A stretch of DNA of 64,000 bases from Linnemannia hyalina. Lineage: Eukaryota > Mortierellomycota > Mortierellomycetes > Mortierellales > Mortierellaceae. The stretch spans positions 310,001-374,000 of the forward strand of contig JAHRHY010000012.1 in NCBI GenBank assembly GCA_019671135.1, written 5' to 3'. Shown in pieces: positions 1 through 11,149 of the stretch. The stretch's first letter is position 1. Every line of letters starts with the position of its first letter. The position numbers and the translations under genes are program-made. The notes below the pieces were generated by a model. That model was not told where the DNA came from, searched no databases, and saw only the letters and a program-made list of their open reading frames with translations.

Positions 1-126
1 AACAGAGACAAATTCACCCATAAAAATACTAGCAAAACTAGCAAAAGCCACTAAGCAGCCACCTGTTGTATGGCATTCCTTTTTGACAACCCATTCCAGA
101 AGAGAGCAGTAATTGAAATTGCTTAC

Positions 127-325
127 CGGTGGAGTTGACGAAGCCGGGAATGTCGGTGTAGGCAAACTCGATCTTGCTGCGGAGGATGTTGACGAGACCA
201 CCGAGACCGGATCCGCAGACGATGCCGACCTTAGGCTTGGCGAGGTTGGCGGGGAGGGCGCGGTCGCCGATGGTGAGGAGGGAGAGGGCGGCCTGGAGGT
301 CCGTGGTGGTAATAGAGTGAGCCAT
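127..325 (-). CDS. PNP1: purine nucleoside phosphorylase, first exon (partial gene)
   Basis: This is the 5' exon of a purine nucleoside phosphorylase (inosine/guanosine + phosphate to base + ribose-1-phosphate, purine salvage, cytosol). The exon starts at the ATG at 325 and encodes an N-terminal helix followed by KPKVGIVCGSGLGGL. The GSGLGGL loop is the phosphate-binding signature of trimeric PNPs. It ends after FVNSTG at a good donor, GTAAG (126-122). No continuation of the enzyme, such as the conserved GHxG segment, is visible in bases 1-126, so the window edge falls inside or just past the intron. Family length is about 300 residues, of which about 66 are here. Longer open frames across the same bases start further upstream in the CT-rich leader and are less likely starts. 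Confidence 0.8.
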
Positions 326-537
326 TTTAGATTGTAGGTGGGAATGGATGGAGGGAAGAGGAGTGTGATGAGTGTATGAAAGGAGAGAGAAGAAGAGAAA
401 AGAAAACAAGAAAAGTAAGAAGCACAATACCTTTGTGTGAAAAAAAGAAAGAAAAAACGGTCCACAGGCTGAGGCAGACAGACAGACAGACAGATACAAC
501 GGTTTCTTTCAACGCCACCAAATTCATCGGCATATAT
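326..537 (-). promoter_or_regulatory. leader/promoter of the PNP gene
   Basis: This is the upstream region of the PNP start codon. On the coding strand it is strongly pyrimidine-rich (TTCTTTT and TCTC runs, and a four-fold GTCT tract at about 480-495). This is the same CT-rich style seen before other genes in this window. No TATA box was recognised. Confidence 0.35.
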
Positions 538-1386
538 TCAAAAAGAAGAGTACGTATTGGAACAATGCCCCGCATGTAACTCATCTAGCTTGGGCCAATT
601 CCCCAGCATCCACTCGACATCCTCTATCTCAAGTCCCGTGAACGAACCACCAAAGTCCAGCCTCACAAGCCTCGTCAGCGTCACTAGACAATCCAACCCA
701 AGCCCAAGTCGAAACTCGAGTCCACCATCACAAACTGTGTCGTCAAACTCAATTGGACGCGTTCGTGGCAACGTCAAGGTCTCTAGCGACGTCAACCCAG
801 ACAACCTCCCAAAGACAAGTCGCTGATCCTGAACAAACGTCTTCTCGATCGCCTTCTCGTCTCCTCCTACAGCCGTTGATGCTACGTCTGACCCCCTGCC
901 TCCTCATCAGTCTCAATGCGCCTCAGGTCCAGCTTCACTGAAAAACTCTCAAGGCGAGAGCACACCCAAGGCCGGCCATTTCGGATATCCTGGACATTCA
1001 GATGATCCACCTCAAGACGGACCATCTGTGGGAAGGATTTCAAAATTGATTGAATCGCCAAACTTGGCACCCCCGGGCAGAGAGAGAGATCCAGGGTCGA
1101 CAGAGACGAGTGTTGATGTCCCAATAACAGGACGCACTTGCGGCCAAATTCCAGGGGCTACACCGTCGAACTCCGTCAACTGGTTGATGGGGACAAAATC
1201 CAGGAGGTAAGAGATCGCCTCGTCCGTCGCGTCATCCATGTCAAGGAATCTCCTTCGCATGTCCTTCTGCTCGCCTAGCTTGATGACTCGGATATTAGGC
1301 CACGTATCCTTTTTGACCATCTGCTTCCAGCTCTTCATAGAACTGTCGAGAGGGAAGGGACGCCGCCTCAAGCATTGCACCCACAA
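538..1386 (-). pseudogene. decayed F-box/LRR pseudogene (C-terminal half only)
   Basis: Three overlapping minus-strand frames (1386-1012, 1124-882, 804-538) each resemble successive parts of the neighbouring F-box/LRR protein at 1450-3114. For example, one frame carries DIRNGRPWVCSRLES, and the neighbour has DIRRGGPWVCTRM at the equivalent point. The last frame keeps the closing LRR pattern (LEIEDVEWMLGNWPKLDEL) that these proteins share. No single frame joins them, so at least two frameshifts are needed. The N-terminal F-box half is missing. It lies directly downstream of, and in the same orientation as, two intact family members, so a decayed tandem duplicate is the simplest reading. Confidence 0.75.
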
Positions 1387-1449
1387 GCCTCTTTTCTTTT
1401 CTTTATATTGCTCATCAAGATACTATCTACTGTATAGTCTCGACTGCCA

Positions 1450-3114
1450 TTACTCCAATAGTCCCCTGTCAATGTCGTACTCCTCAAGGAACCCCCAAAG
1501 GCCGGTATCGAGCCCTTCGTCAGAAGACAATCTTCCACTCAGGCAATAAAGCAAGGGCCACTGCGCAACCATCATCCGCACATCTTCCCACTCCAGCCTC
1601 TGGAACGTCCCAGAAAAGTTGAGGCATCGAAGCTCCTTCAGCGTCGAGAGCATTTCCAACCCATGCGAGGACCGAAAGTCGAGTTCCCCATAGTGAAGCA
1701 TCTCCGAACCTCCTGACCTTGCTACGCCGTTGAACCGAAGCGGAAACACCTGAACATCCAAGTGCTCCAACGCTGTTAATCTTGAAAGTTGATCGAACAC
1801 GTAGTGTTGGTCTTGAATAAACCGCGCTGTTTCCAATTCATCCTGGTCCGTGTCCGCCAAAGGAGAGCAAGCAAAGTCTCGCCAGCCGACATCGTCTTTC
1901 TCGAGCCATAGGTTGAAACTGAAGTGGAGGACCACCATCCGTGTGCAGACCCAAGGCCCACCCCTACGAATATCCCGGATATGCAGCTCGGTCACGTCAA
2001 TCGTTGTCAGCTGTGGGCACGACTCCAATAAATGTTGAACCACTGGACTCGAAATCGCTGCACACCCTCTCGCAGTCAGGATACTGAGGTTCGAGAACTG
2101 CCTTGACAGGGATCTCAAACCCGCCGTGCCGAGAACTGAGCCCATACAGACGAGTTGCTCCAGTAGTCCAGCTTGAATGCTCTCCAGAATGTGGTTCAGG
2201 ATCTCGATCATCAGGATCGATGCCAGAGAACTGTCGGAATAGTCACCGTACTTCCGGAAAGTAACATATTTCAGACGGGGCCAAGTCGTACGTTGGAAAA
2301 AACGTCGAATCTCTTCTCGCATGGACATAACTTCCTGCTCGGTAGCCTGTTGTAGTTGTTGGTGGATATCCTGTGAGACGGGTTCCCAGAAGACATCCTG
2401 CAGATGCAGACACCGACAAAGGAATTCCAATTGATCCAGCATGGGTAAGCCCGACACATTATTGAATTGAATACTCTGTGGAGAGAAAGAAGGAGTGTCG
2501 GCGTGTCCTGTAAAATTGTTGCTTGATTCGGATCCCTGAATGGTCACGTTCTGCAAGACGAGCTGTCGCGTCTTCCGACAAGCCTTCAGGAACCACGGCC
2601 TCGCTTCATCGCTGACGATCGTGTTGTAGAGACACAGCACATTCAGTTCTGTCGTCGACTCTGCAACTGCCTTCCAGACAACAGCCGGAATCTGAGGCCA
2701 TGGGTCGTCCAGCGTCCAGCCCTTCAATCTGGGGTTGTCCTGTAAAAGTTGCAACAGGGCGTCCAAGATTTCGTCATCGGTCCCGAGTTGGGCAGCTTGG
2801 TTTCCCTTGTGGCTCGAGAAGGAGATGGACCGCAGGTTCTTGTATCCTGCTGTGAGATATGCTAACGATACAAAGGAGTTGATGCTGAGGTCGTGGACGA
2901 GGTGTGCGTAGCGGACCAGTGTCTGAGTAGTGGGTAACTTTGCGACGCTACGGCGTGAGAATAGTTTGAGGTGGTTGTAGATGAATGGTGCGAGGAGGGA
3001 GTGAAATGAGGAGTTGAGCTGTAGACAGGCGACGATGGAACTGCGAGGAAGGAAGGATCCAATTGCTGTGATGATCTCAGCTAGATTCAAGGCGGTATGT
3101 TGTGCCGGCTGCAT
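1450..3114 (-). CDS. F-box/LRR protein (554 aa)
   Basis: This single-exon gene starts at the ATG at 3114 and ends with TAA at 1450. Residues about 8-52 look like a divergent F-box: hydrophobic LAEIITAIGSFL, then SSIVACLQLNSSFHSLLAPFIY. The rest is a chain of irregular LRRs with typical fungal F-box/LRR phrases such as LNVLCLYNTIV, LSILTARGC and CPQLTTIDVTELHIRD, closing with LEWEDVRMMVAQWPLL. Members of this family act as substrate adaptors of SCF (Skp1-cullin-F-box) ubiquitin ligases; the substrate cannot be predicted. The F-box is weak, so Skp1 binding is inferred from family membership. It is followed 77 bp upstream by another family member in the same orientation. Confidence 0.8.
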   Translation of the reverse strand: MQPAQHTALNLAEIITAIGSFLPRSSIVACLQLNSSFHSLLAPFIYNHLKLFSRRSVAKLPTTQTLVRYAHLVHDLSINSFVSLAYLTAGYKNLRSISFSSHKGNQAAQLGTDDEILDALLQLLQDNPRLKGWTLDDPWPQIPAVVWKAVAESTTELNVLCLYNTIVSDEARPWFLKACRKTRQLVLQNVTIQGSESSNNFTGHADTPSFSPQSIQFNNVSGLPMLDQLEFLCRCLHLQDVFWEPVSQDIHQQLQQATEQEVMSMREEIRRFFQRTTWPRLKYVTFRKYGDYSDSSLASILMIEILNHILESIQAGLLEQLVCMGSVLGTAGLRSLSRQFSNLSILTARGCAAISSPVVQHLLESCPQLTTIDVTELHIRDIRRGGPWVCTRMVVLHFSFNLWLEKDDVGWRDFACSPLADTDQDELETARFIQDQHYVFDQLSRLTALEHLDVQVFPLRFNGVARSGGSEMLHYGELDFRSSHGLEMLSTLKELRCLNFSGTFQRLEWEDVRMMVAQWPLLYCLSGRLSSDEGLDTGLWGFLEEYDIDRGLLE

Positions 3115-3191
3115 GGTGAGATGATGTGTGTGTCTGTAACTGGTAAGACAAGGAGAGAATAGAAACTTGTCTCATTTATTTTGATCAAAAT

Positions 3192-5180
3192 CTATTCACT
3201 CAGATAAGGACCGTAATCAGGAGCTCCTCCCTCATGCTTCACTTCCGGGCGCAGCCGGTACATAAACGCTCTCAGTCCAGCCTTCCTCTCACCTGGGCGG
3301 ATCCGCGGTAACGTATCCTCCTGCAATCCACGCATCACCTTCAACTTGGGCCAAGCGCTAGCCATCCACTCCAGCTCTGCCTCCGCTATCTGATGATCCA
3401 CACCCTCGAACCCAAACACCTCCAGATTGACCAGAGTTCCTAGCCGAGCAAGCCCCGAATTCAACGTAAGCCTCATCGTCTCACGGTGTGGCCCGCCATA
3501 GTCAATGTAACCATCTCCATCCGTCTGCTCGGGTGGGAGGTGGGCGCGCAAGAAGTTGGTGACCGCGATGTTGATGAGTGCGGTCTGATTGCGAAAGTTG
3601 GTGCGCGTGCCCAAGTAGACGTTCCTAAACTCGTATCCGAGATCTAGAACCCGCAGTCGAGTCATGAGGGCCAATTGCTTGTAGACCTGAGTATGTTGTA
3701 GCTTGCAAAGCAAAGCCTTGTCCAGAAGACCCTGGTGCTCCTCATGCATCTCTGCAATGTCGATGAGATCCGGGTCGCTTCCAATGATCCTCTGATACAA
3801 TTCTTGCTCAGCACTGTCCAGGCGCGAAAATCCAACGAGCTGACAACGCAGTGATTCCAGTCCATGGCAGACCCAGTTGAAATGGTTCATGTAGCCGACA
3901 TCGATCCTGTGGTGAGGAGCGTCGATCTTCTTGAGGTTGGGACAGGTCCCGAGTAAAAGACCGATGGTATTGTCGTCTGTGACCATCCGTGCCTCACTGT
4001 GTGTCGTATCTCCGCTGAATCCCTGCTCAAAGACTTTGAGTTTGGGGCAAAATCGTGCCAGAGCCATCGCTGCAGTTGCGGTGAGACGAGCTGCGGAGTA
4101 CCCAGTCAGGTTCGGGAGCCATGGAAGGACCTGCATCGGCATCTGCTCTTCGTCTCCTGTATTGCTGTCGAGAAAGTGGATACCCTTGAGCGGACATGGT
4201 GTGTTGGTCAGACCACTGGAGACGTCCGAATCCTCGCCAAGTTCGAAGCATCCAAAGTAGATGTGTTCAAGACCAGGTAAGTGGTTCAGCAGGTTGAAGA
4301 AAATCCGAATTGGAAGGCGACCAGGTATCCGGAGGGTTTGAAGCCCTTGAAACAGCTTGGTCAGGGGTATGCTGTCCATGTACAAAAACGCCGCTGTATA
4401 ATGTTGGAGATTCGGCACTCGTGCCAAAAGATGTCCAAAGTCGACGCAAAGGATTTGGTTGTCAATGTTGCGAAGGTTGGGTAACATCGCCAGCGTCTCG
4501 TAAAAGAACTCCATGAGCTTTATCCGAGAGAGTTGAAAAAGACTCCAGTGCGACCGAAGCACCCGCAATCCTGGATTCTGACGAACGAGGAGCCAGAACC
4601 TCTGGTGGGTGATCCAATCCTGCTCCTGCTGCGGCAAACTCCTGAGACGAACTGGGGCAGGCTGGAAGACGCCTTCAAAGGCTGGGGAAAGGAGAGGTCC
4701 TACTGCTCCTTGACGGGCCCGGTCAAACGCTGCTCGTCCGTTGCTCTGTGGAGGAAGAGTCCAAAGTCGGGCGTCCTCGGCCGCCTCGACTGATGTCCGA
4801 ACATTAGTCATATCGTAGATGCAGAGACTCCGGAGCTGAGTGCAATTGTTTCCGGAACCAGCAGCGCTCAAGACGACTTTCCAGCGGATGTGCAGATGTC
4901 GGATATGGTGACCGTACTTAGCAAAGAGCGCAAAGATCCAATCCCTGTCCTTGCCTCCTGGGGGTGTTTCCGAGTCATGTTGATGTAGGATAGAGGGCCA
5001 TTGGAAGCACTGGTCGTCAAGGGTGCGCCATAGATACGGGATAAGCAGCCTGTTCCAAGTGTGGCAGACCTGGACGCATTGAAATATGTCGGGTGCGTCC
5101 AGGTGGGATGCGATATGGGTGAGCAGCTCTGGCAGCATGAGTGCCTGTGGTGTGTCGGTGAGTTGGGTGTCCGCAGTCAT
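3192..5180 (-). CDS. F-box/LRR protein (662 aa)
   Basis: This single-exon gene runs from the ATG at 5180 to the stop at 3192. A clear F-box lies at residues about 14-56: LMLPELLTHIASHLDAPDI, then CVQVCHTWNRLLIPYLWRTL. The remaining 600 residues are LRR-like: NLRNIDNQIL, LEHIYFGCFELG, NLKKIDAPHHRI and a terminal LEWMASAWPKLKVMRGL, which is the same closing motif as in its neighbours. It probably recruits a substrate to an SCF ubiquitin ligase; the target is unknown. It is a tandem neighbour of the 1450-3114 gene but only distantly similar along its length. The 255-bp gap on its 5' side is shared with the divergent ZNG1 gene. Confidence 0.85.
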   Translation of the reverse strand: MTADTQLTDTPQALMLPELLTHIASHLDAPDIFQCVQVCHTWNRLLIPYLWRTLDDQCFQWPSILHQHDSETPPGGKDRDWIFALFAKYGHHIRHLHIRWKVVLSAAGSGNNCTQLRSLCIYDMTNVRTSVEAAEDARLWTLPPQSNGRAAFDRARQGAVGPLLSPAFEGVFQPAPVRLRSLPQQEQDWITHQRFWLLVRQNPGLRVLRSHWSLFQLSRIKLMEFFYETLAMLPNLRNIDNQILCVDFGHLLARVPNLQHYTAAFLYMDSIPLTKLFQGLQTLRIPGRLPIRIFFNLLNHLPGLEHIYFGCFELGEDSDVSSGLTNTPCPLKGIHFLDSNTGDEEQMPMQVLPWLPNLTGYSAARLTATAAMALARFCPKLKVFEQGFSGDTTHSEARMVTDDNTIGLLLGTCPNLKKIDAPHHRIDVGYMNHFNWVCHGLESLRCQLVGFSRLDSAEQELYQRIIGSDPDLIDIAEMHEEHQGLLDKALLCKLQHTQVYKQLALMTRLRVLDLGYEFRNVYLGTRTNFRNQTALINIAVTNFLRAHLPPEQTDGDGYIDYGGPHRETMRLTLNSGLARLGTLVNLEVFGFEGVDHQIAEAELEWMASAWPKLKVMRGLQEDTLPRIRPGERKAGLRAFMYRLRPEVKHEGGAPDYGPYLSE

Positions 5181-5435
5181 CGATATCGTCCTGTGCTGTC
5201 CCTGAGAGTGGGTTTGGGTAAGAAGAAAAGGAAAAGGAGCATGAGATTTGCAAGCAAATGTTCCGTTGAAGTTAAGGGGTGTAAGCAGTCAACCATTGCG
5301 CCGCCAAAATGAAATGGAGAGATCTCACTTTGCATTCTCACGCCTTACTCGCACCTTTCCTTTGTCCACCACCTCGAAACAATTGACCGTAATCGCCACT
5401 TCCCGCCGGCGAAAAAAACACAAACATACACAACC
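5181..5435. promoter_or_regulatory. shared divergent promoter region (F-box/LRR gene and ZNG1 gene)
   Basis: This 255-bp spacer separates the divergently transcribed F-box/LRR gene (minus) and the zinc-chaperone GTPase gene (plus). It must hold both promoters. No TATA box is evident; the part next to ZNG1 is CA/CT-rich, as usual for fungal leaders. Confidence 0.4.
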
Positions 5436-7137
5436 ATGAGCTCCTCTGACGACGACTGCCCACCACTTGCCACCCCGCTCGCTGGTGGCCATGCCAATGA
5501 CAATGACGACGAAGAGATGCCTGATCTCGTCGAGACCTTGGTCGACCCAACAACAACAACACCCACCTTTTCTGAAAACGCCAACGACGACGCTGCACCA
5601 ACGAAAAAGATCCCCATCACAATCATTACAGGCTTCTTGGGCTCTGGGAAATCGACCCTCCTAGACCATATCCTGACAGAGAAGCACAACTTCAAGGTCG
5701 CCGTTATCCTGAACGAGTTTGGTGATACCGGTGGGATTGATCAGGCGATGAATGTTGGCATGGGAGGCGAGGTTGTTGAAGAGTGGCTCGAGTTGAAGAA
5801 CGGATGTCTCTGCTGTACCGTCAAGTATGTTACTTCAACTTCAGTTCCTTCGTGTATGCATTTGATTTTTAGTTCTTTATTTGCATCACGATTTCTGACA
5901 ACTCTTTTTTTTTGGCTTGTTCATAGGGACAATGGAGTGCTGGCGATTGAGAACTTGATGAAGAAGAAGGGCAAGTTTGATTACATCTTGTTGGAGACGA
6001 CAGGGTTGGCAGACCCAGGTCCAATTGCTTCGATTTTTTGGATGGACGACGATCTTGGGAGTGATATCTATCTGGACGGTATCGTCACCTTGGTCGACTC
6101 TCGTAATGTCCGCAAGGTAACATACCGCGGCACCATTAACTTCATCGTTGATCGTGTATATGTTGTTCAAGCCTTGATTCCCTTTACGCTCTTCTTTACT
6201 GATCCAATTACATGCTCTGTGGCTACTAGGAAATGGCGATGAAGAAGGAAGACGGAAGTCTGAATGAGACCGCGAAACAGATCGCGATGGCAGACCGACT
6301 CATCCTCAACAAGACCGATCTCATTACATCACAGGAAGCCGACCTATTGGAAGAAGATTGCAGAGCCATGAACGGTGTTGCGCAGATTGTCAGGACTCAG
6401 CACTCACGCGTCGATTTGAACTTTGTTCTTGATATCGCTGCGTTTGATGCTGTTCGTGCCAAGGAGCTGGAGCAAGCTGAGGCCGCATTGAAGAAGCAAC
6501 AGGATGCCAACGACCATGATGATCCTAACCATGTCCATGGCGAGGAGTGTGATCATGACCATAACGAGGACGACACAACGACTGCGCTTTCGAAGCATCT
6601 TGACCAGGTAAATCTTTCTTTCTCTTCGAAATCGGAGCTTGAAAGTTGCAAGTCGCGGACTGTGTTAGTTCCATCCACTGACGTTATGATGTCTCTCCTC
6701 TCAATACAATTGCGCGTCATATTTGAAAATAGTCCATCAAGACGACGACATTGACATTCAACACCCCAGCATTGGATCAAAAGCTGTTTGAGCACTGGAT
6801 TCAGATTTTGCTATGGGAGCATCAGATTCCCGAAGTAGATATCATAGTCGATGAGCGAACCGAGTCAACACCATCGCAACAGTATCCAAAACTGGATATC
6901 CTCCGCGTCAAAGGAATTTTCAAGCCCCTGGATCGGCCAGCAGGAACCAAGCTTGTGATCCAGGGTGTTCAGGAGCTGTACGATATCAAGGAGGCGGTCT
7001 TTTCTGGTGCTGGACAGGAAGATCTGGAGAATGCAGGAAAGATCGTCTTTATTGGCCGTGGACTCGATAACCAACGGCTTTTGGCGTCTTGCCTACGATT
7101 CATGAAGCTCAGTCGTGAAGATGTCAGTGTTGTATAG
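5436..7137 (+). CDS. ZNG1: ZNG1/CBWD-type zinc-regulated GTPase metalloprotein activator (453 aa)
   Basis: Four exons are supported by phase and GT-AG sites: 5436-5824, 5927-6116, 6230-6607 and 6733-7137. The protein is a G3E/COG0523 GTPase. It has a Walker [10 protein letters not shown] at residues 66-74, the CxCC metal-binding motif GCLCCTVK at 123-130, [10 protein letters not shown] and a guanine-specificity LNKTD. A His/Asp-rich segment in exon 3 ([14 protein letters not shown]) probably binds metal. The C-terminal CobW_C domain ends with [14 protein letters not shown]. Eukaryotic ZNG1 proteins load zinc into methionine aminopeptidase 1, using an N-terminal CPELVP-like motif. Here the nearest match is MPDLVETL at residues 28-35, with Met replacing Cys; another Cys lies in DDDCPPL at 5-11. 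The length matches the family (about 400-450). A GTP-dependent zinc-transfer role is inferred from these motifs. Confidence 0.92.
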
Positions 7138-7663
7138 ATATCATTATCAACCCTTTGACAGGGTATTAAAAACCATAGAGCATACTACCCAGTAAATGAC
7201 AACCAAAAGAGAATTCCTTTCTATGCAAGGTGGATGGCTGGGATAGACTAGGTATTTTGTGTGTAGGTAACACAAGACAGACAAATATTTGGACGCCTGG
7301 CACCGCAGCGAGTTCTAAGCAAGGAATGAACGATAATGGCCTAGTAGGGCGCTGAAGACGGTTTGGTATGCTGTTTTCGTTACTTTTCATCGCATTTCAC
7401 TCGCAGTTCCCTCGAGTGACCATATCAACAAAGGGAAAAGATTACTGTCTTTCGCGGGGAATGGTGGTGGGCAGAGCGTATCAGCTCAATTGGCTGGAGT
7501 GCCAGATTTTGAACGTTCTTACGAAGCAAAGGGATCCCACTGCTCTCTTACAATCAAAAAGGATCAATAGTTTCGGTTAAAAGAAAAAATATATTCACGA
7601 CTATCTAAACCGACGCCTCCCACCACCACCACCTCTTCTTCCCTTAACAGACACGCACTGAGT
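7138..7663. other. convergent intergenic spacer
   Basis: This 526-bp region lies between the stop codons of the ZNG1 gene and the valyl-tRNA synthetase gene. It must contain both 3' UTRs and polyadenylation sites. No coding or RNA signal was seen. Confidence 0.5.
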
Positions 7664-10600
7664 TTACTTCAATTTCATGAAGATCTCAATGCCGCTTGTC
7701 AAGGTAGCAATCTCGGCCTCATAGTCCTTAAGCTTGACCTCGTTCATCTCACGAATCTCAGGCTTGACCTTGGTCAAGTAAGTAGCATCCTGGGTCTTCT
7801 TCTCAAGATCATCCTTGGCCTTTTGGACCTTGGCCAACTTCTTCTCGATCTTCTGGACCTCGGCATCGACGTCAACCATACCCTTGACCAACAGGTAGAC
7901 AGTGCAACCCTCCTGGACAGTCTGCGAGGCACATCCCTCGGGGATATCGGCAACATCCGTGACGACAGTGCAGGACTTGGTTCCCTTGGTCAAGGTCGCA
8001 ATACCGGCCTCCTCAGACTTCAACAACTTGGCAATCTCGGTCGAGCCCAAGAGGTAGATCTGGCCTCCCTTGGTCATGTTGTAGTCGGCCATGAGCGAAC
8101 GGCCGCTGCGGACAACGGCAAAGACCAACTCGAAATTGGCATCGGCCTGCTCGTCAATGTAGGTTGGGTTGTTGACGGGGAAGGGCGACTTGACGATGGT
8201 GGTGATCTTGTCACCGTCACGGCGGGGCAGACGCTGGTACAACTCCTCGGTCAAGAAGGGCATGAAGGGGTGCAACATCCTGAGGGCAGCTTCCAAGCAG
8301 GTATAGAGGGTATCCTGGGCAGAACGCTTGGCAACCAAGTCAGAGCCCTCGGTAATAGGCTTGATGATCTCAATGTAGACATCGCAGAGCTCGTACAACC
8401 AGAACTTGTAGATGGCATCGGTGGCCTTCATGAAGTTGCGCTGACCCAACTGGTCGTTCAACTCGACGGCAGCAACGTTGAGCTTGCTAAGGATCCAGCG
8501 CTCGGCCAAGCTCTCGCGGCCAGACTTGGCGGCAGTGGCATTGGGCAAGAAGCCATCTTCTAACTTCAAGAGAGCGAAACGGGTGGCGTTCCAGAGCTTG
8601 TTGCAGAACTTGCGGTAACCGTCGACACGCATAATATCCAAGTTGATGTCCTTGCCAAAGGCAGAGTAGGCACCCAAGCAGAAACGAAGGGCATCAGTAC
8701 CGCACTCGGGGATACCGTTGGGGAAGTCCATCTTCTGACCCTGCTCGGCCTTGACGATCTCGCGGGGGTCCAAGTTTCCGATACGTAACTTGTCGTGGAG
8801 GGCCTGGAGAGAAATACCCTCGATGACGTCGACGGGATCGATAACGTTTCCTAAAGACTTGGACATCTTGCGACCCTGAGCATCACGGACCAAGGCGTGG
8901 CAGTAGACCTCAGAGAAGGGAACCTGACCGGTCAACTTGATACCCAACATGACCATACGGGCGACCCAGAAGAACAAGATGTCCCAACCGGTCTCGAGCA
9001 ACGAGGTAGGGTAGAACTTCTCAAAATCGGCAGTCTTCTCGGGCCAGCCCATGATAGAGAAGGGCCAAAGACCAGACGAGAACCAGGTATCCAAGACATC
9101 GGGATCCTGCTCCAAGGTAAAAGTCTTGCCGGGGAACTTCTTCTGAGCGCTCTCGAGGGCAGCCTCCTCAGTGCGTCCAGAGACCCAGAACTGACCATCA
9201 GCGAAATCCTGCTCCTCGCCAGCCAAACGGACAAAGTAAGCAGGGATACGGTGACCCCACCAAATCTGACGGGAGATGCACCAGTCGTTGATGTTCTCCA
9301 TCCAGCGATAGTACTCCTTCTCGGAGGTCTGGGGCTTGATGGTCAACTTGCCGTCCTTGACAGCCTGGAGGGCATCGTGAGCCATGTCCTTGCAATTGAC
9401 CCACCACTGGGGCTTCATCAAGGGCTCAATGATGTCACCGGTCTTGGAGCAGATAGGGACAGTCATGGCGTTGTCAACAGTCTCGACGTAGAGACCCTTC
9501 TCCTTGAGAGCCTTCAAGACGGCAACACGGGCGTGGAAGCGCTTCATTCCAGAGAATTCACCGCAGTTGTTGTTCAAAGTGCCGTTGTCGTTCAAGATGT
9601 TGATAAACTCGAGGCTGTGGCGCTTTCCGACCTCATAATCGTTGACGTCGTGGGCGGGGGTCATCTTGACAGCTCCAGTACCGAAAGCCATATCGACAAC
9701 AATGTCGTCCAGAATAATTGGGATCCTGCGTCCAGAGAAGGGGTGAATAACGAACTTGCCGTGGAGGTGCTATTTTACCATTGATTTCACAAGTTGAATA
9801 AAGAGTTAGTACTTCTGCCCTTCAAGAAAAATAAAACAACGGCAAATGAAAATAAAAGGGTACCTTGTAACGTTCATCCTTGGGGTGAATGGCGATGGCG
9901 GTATCTCCGATCATGGTCTCGATACGGGTGGTGGCGACAACGATCTTCTCATCGGAGCCCTCGACGGGGTAGGCGAACGAGATCAAGACACCAAACTCAA
10001 ACTTCTCCTTGGCATCATATCCAGGAACGCTCAAGAGGGTGCGTCCAGTCAACTCCTTGTTATCGACCTCGAGGTTAGAAAGGGCAGTGTTGAGCTCAGA
10101 GCACCAGTTGACAAGACGTGTAGCACGGTAGATGATACCCTCCTCGTGGAATCTGCAGAAAGTCTCCGTGACGGCCTTAGAGAGGGGTGCGCTAAGGGTG
10201 AACGCCTCACGGGTCCAGTCGTAGGAAGCACCAAGACGTCTGACCTGGTTGTTGATGCGCGCCTGGAAAACGTCCTTCCAGTCCCAGATCTTCTCGACGA
10301 AAGCCTCGCGTCCAATGTCGTGGCGGGTCTGCTTGCTCTCCTTCCACAACTGCTTCTCGACGACAGCCTGGGCAGAGATACCGGCGTGATCAGTACCGGG
10401 GTTGAACAACACGGTCTTTCCCAACATGCGGTTCCTATGAAGTATCCGCGTAAATAATATTCATGTAAGTATGCATGAAACAACGACAGCAATTGACAAG
10501 TGAATTCCCGGAGATAACTAGAGGATGCATACCAGCGGGCAAGTCCATCCTCGATAGAGACGGCAAGAGCGTGTCCGGTATGAAGAGATCCAGTGATGTT

Positions 10601-11149
10601 TGGTGGGGGTGCAGCAATGACAAAGAGACCCTCGGACTTGACCTGTCCATCAGCGGTCAACTCGGGCTCAAAGAAGCCCTCCTTCTCCCACCAGTCGTTC
10701 CATGCAGCCTCGACGGCCTTAGGGTTGTAAGTAGCAGCCATGGGCTCGGACATGTCCTTCTTCTCGCCCTTGGGGGTGGTGTTGACAAACTCGGGCTCGG
10801 GGGCAGCGGCAGCAGCCTTCTCGGGCTTGGCCTTCTTCTCCTCCTTAGCAACAGGGGCGGCCTTAGTCTTTTCAGCAGCAGCCTATATGTGTCGCATCCA
10901 AACAAACATTGTTATTATCATCAGTCAGTACTTTCTCATATGCCGCCAGAAAAAGCTTGTGAGTGCATGCAACACCACAGTTTGGAATGAGGGTGCACAT
11001 TCACATACCTTCTGCTTGGCCAAGAACTTCTCCAACTTTGCCAGGCGCTTGGCCTCGTTCTTGTCCGCGTTCTTGGACTTTTCAACGGAGGTCTCGGCGC
11101 CGGCTGCGGCGGGAGGGGGGACGGGGGTGGTAGCGTTGTTGTCGGCCAT
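7664..11149 (-). CDS. VAS1: valyl-tRNA synthetase (1055 aa)
   Basis: Four exons on the minus strand, 11149-11009, 10882-10533, 10434-9864 and 9769-7664, join in phase. The enzyme charges tRNA-Val with valine and is a class Ia synthetase. A low-complexity N-terminal extension rich in Ala/Lys/Pro (residues 1-90) is followed by the HIGH-type motif [13 protein letters not shown] (HTGH about 148-151), the CP1 editing domain ([32 protein letters not shown]), the KMSKS loop at about 655-659 and the anticodon-binding domain. A C-terminal coiled coil ([20 protein letters not shown]) is typical of ValRS. An in-frame TAG lies eight codons upstream of the start ATG, so no upstream start adds a mitochondrial presequence in this exon. 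Length matches yeast Vas1. Confidence 0.97.

Noticed and set aside
7823..9784. Long plus-strand open frames
   Set aside because: They are antisense shadows of the valyl-tRNA synthetase coding exon.
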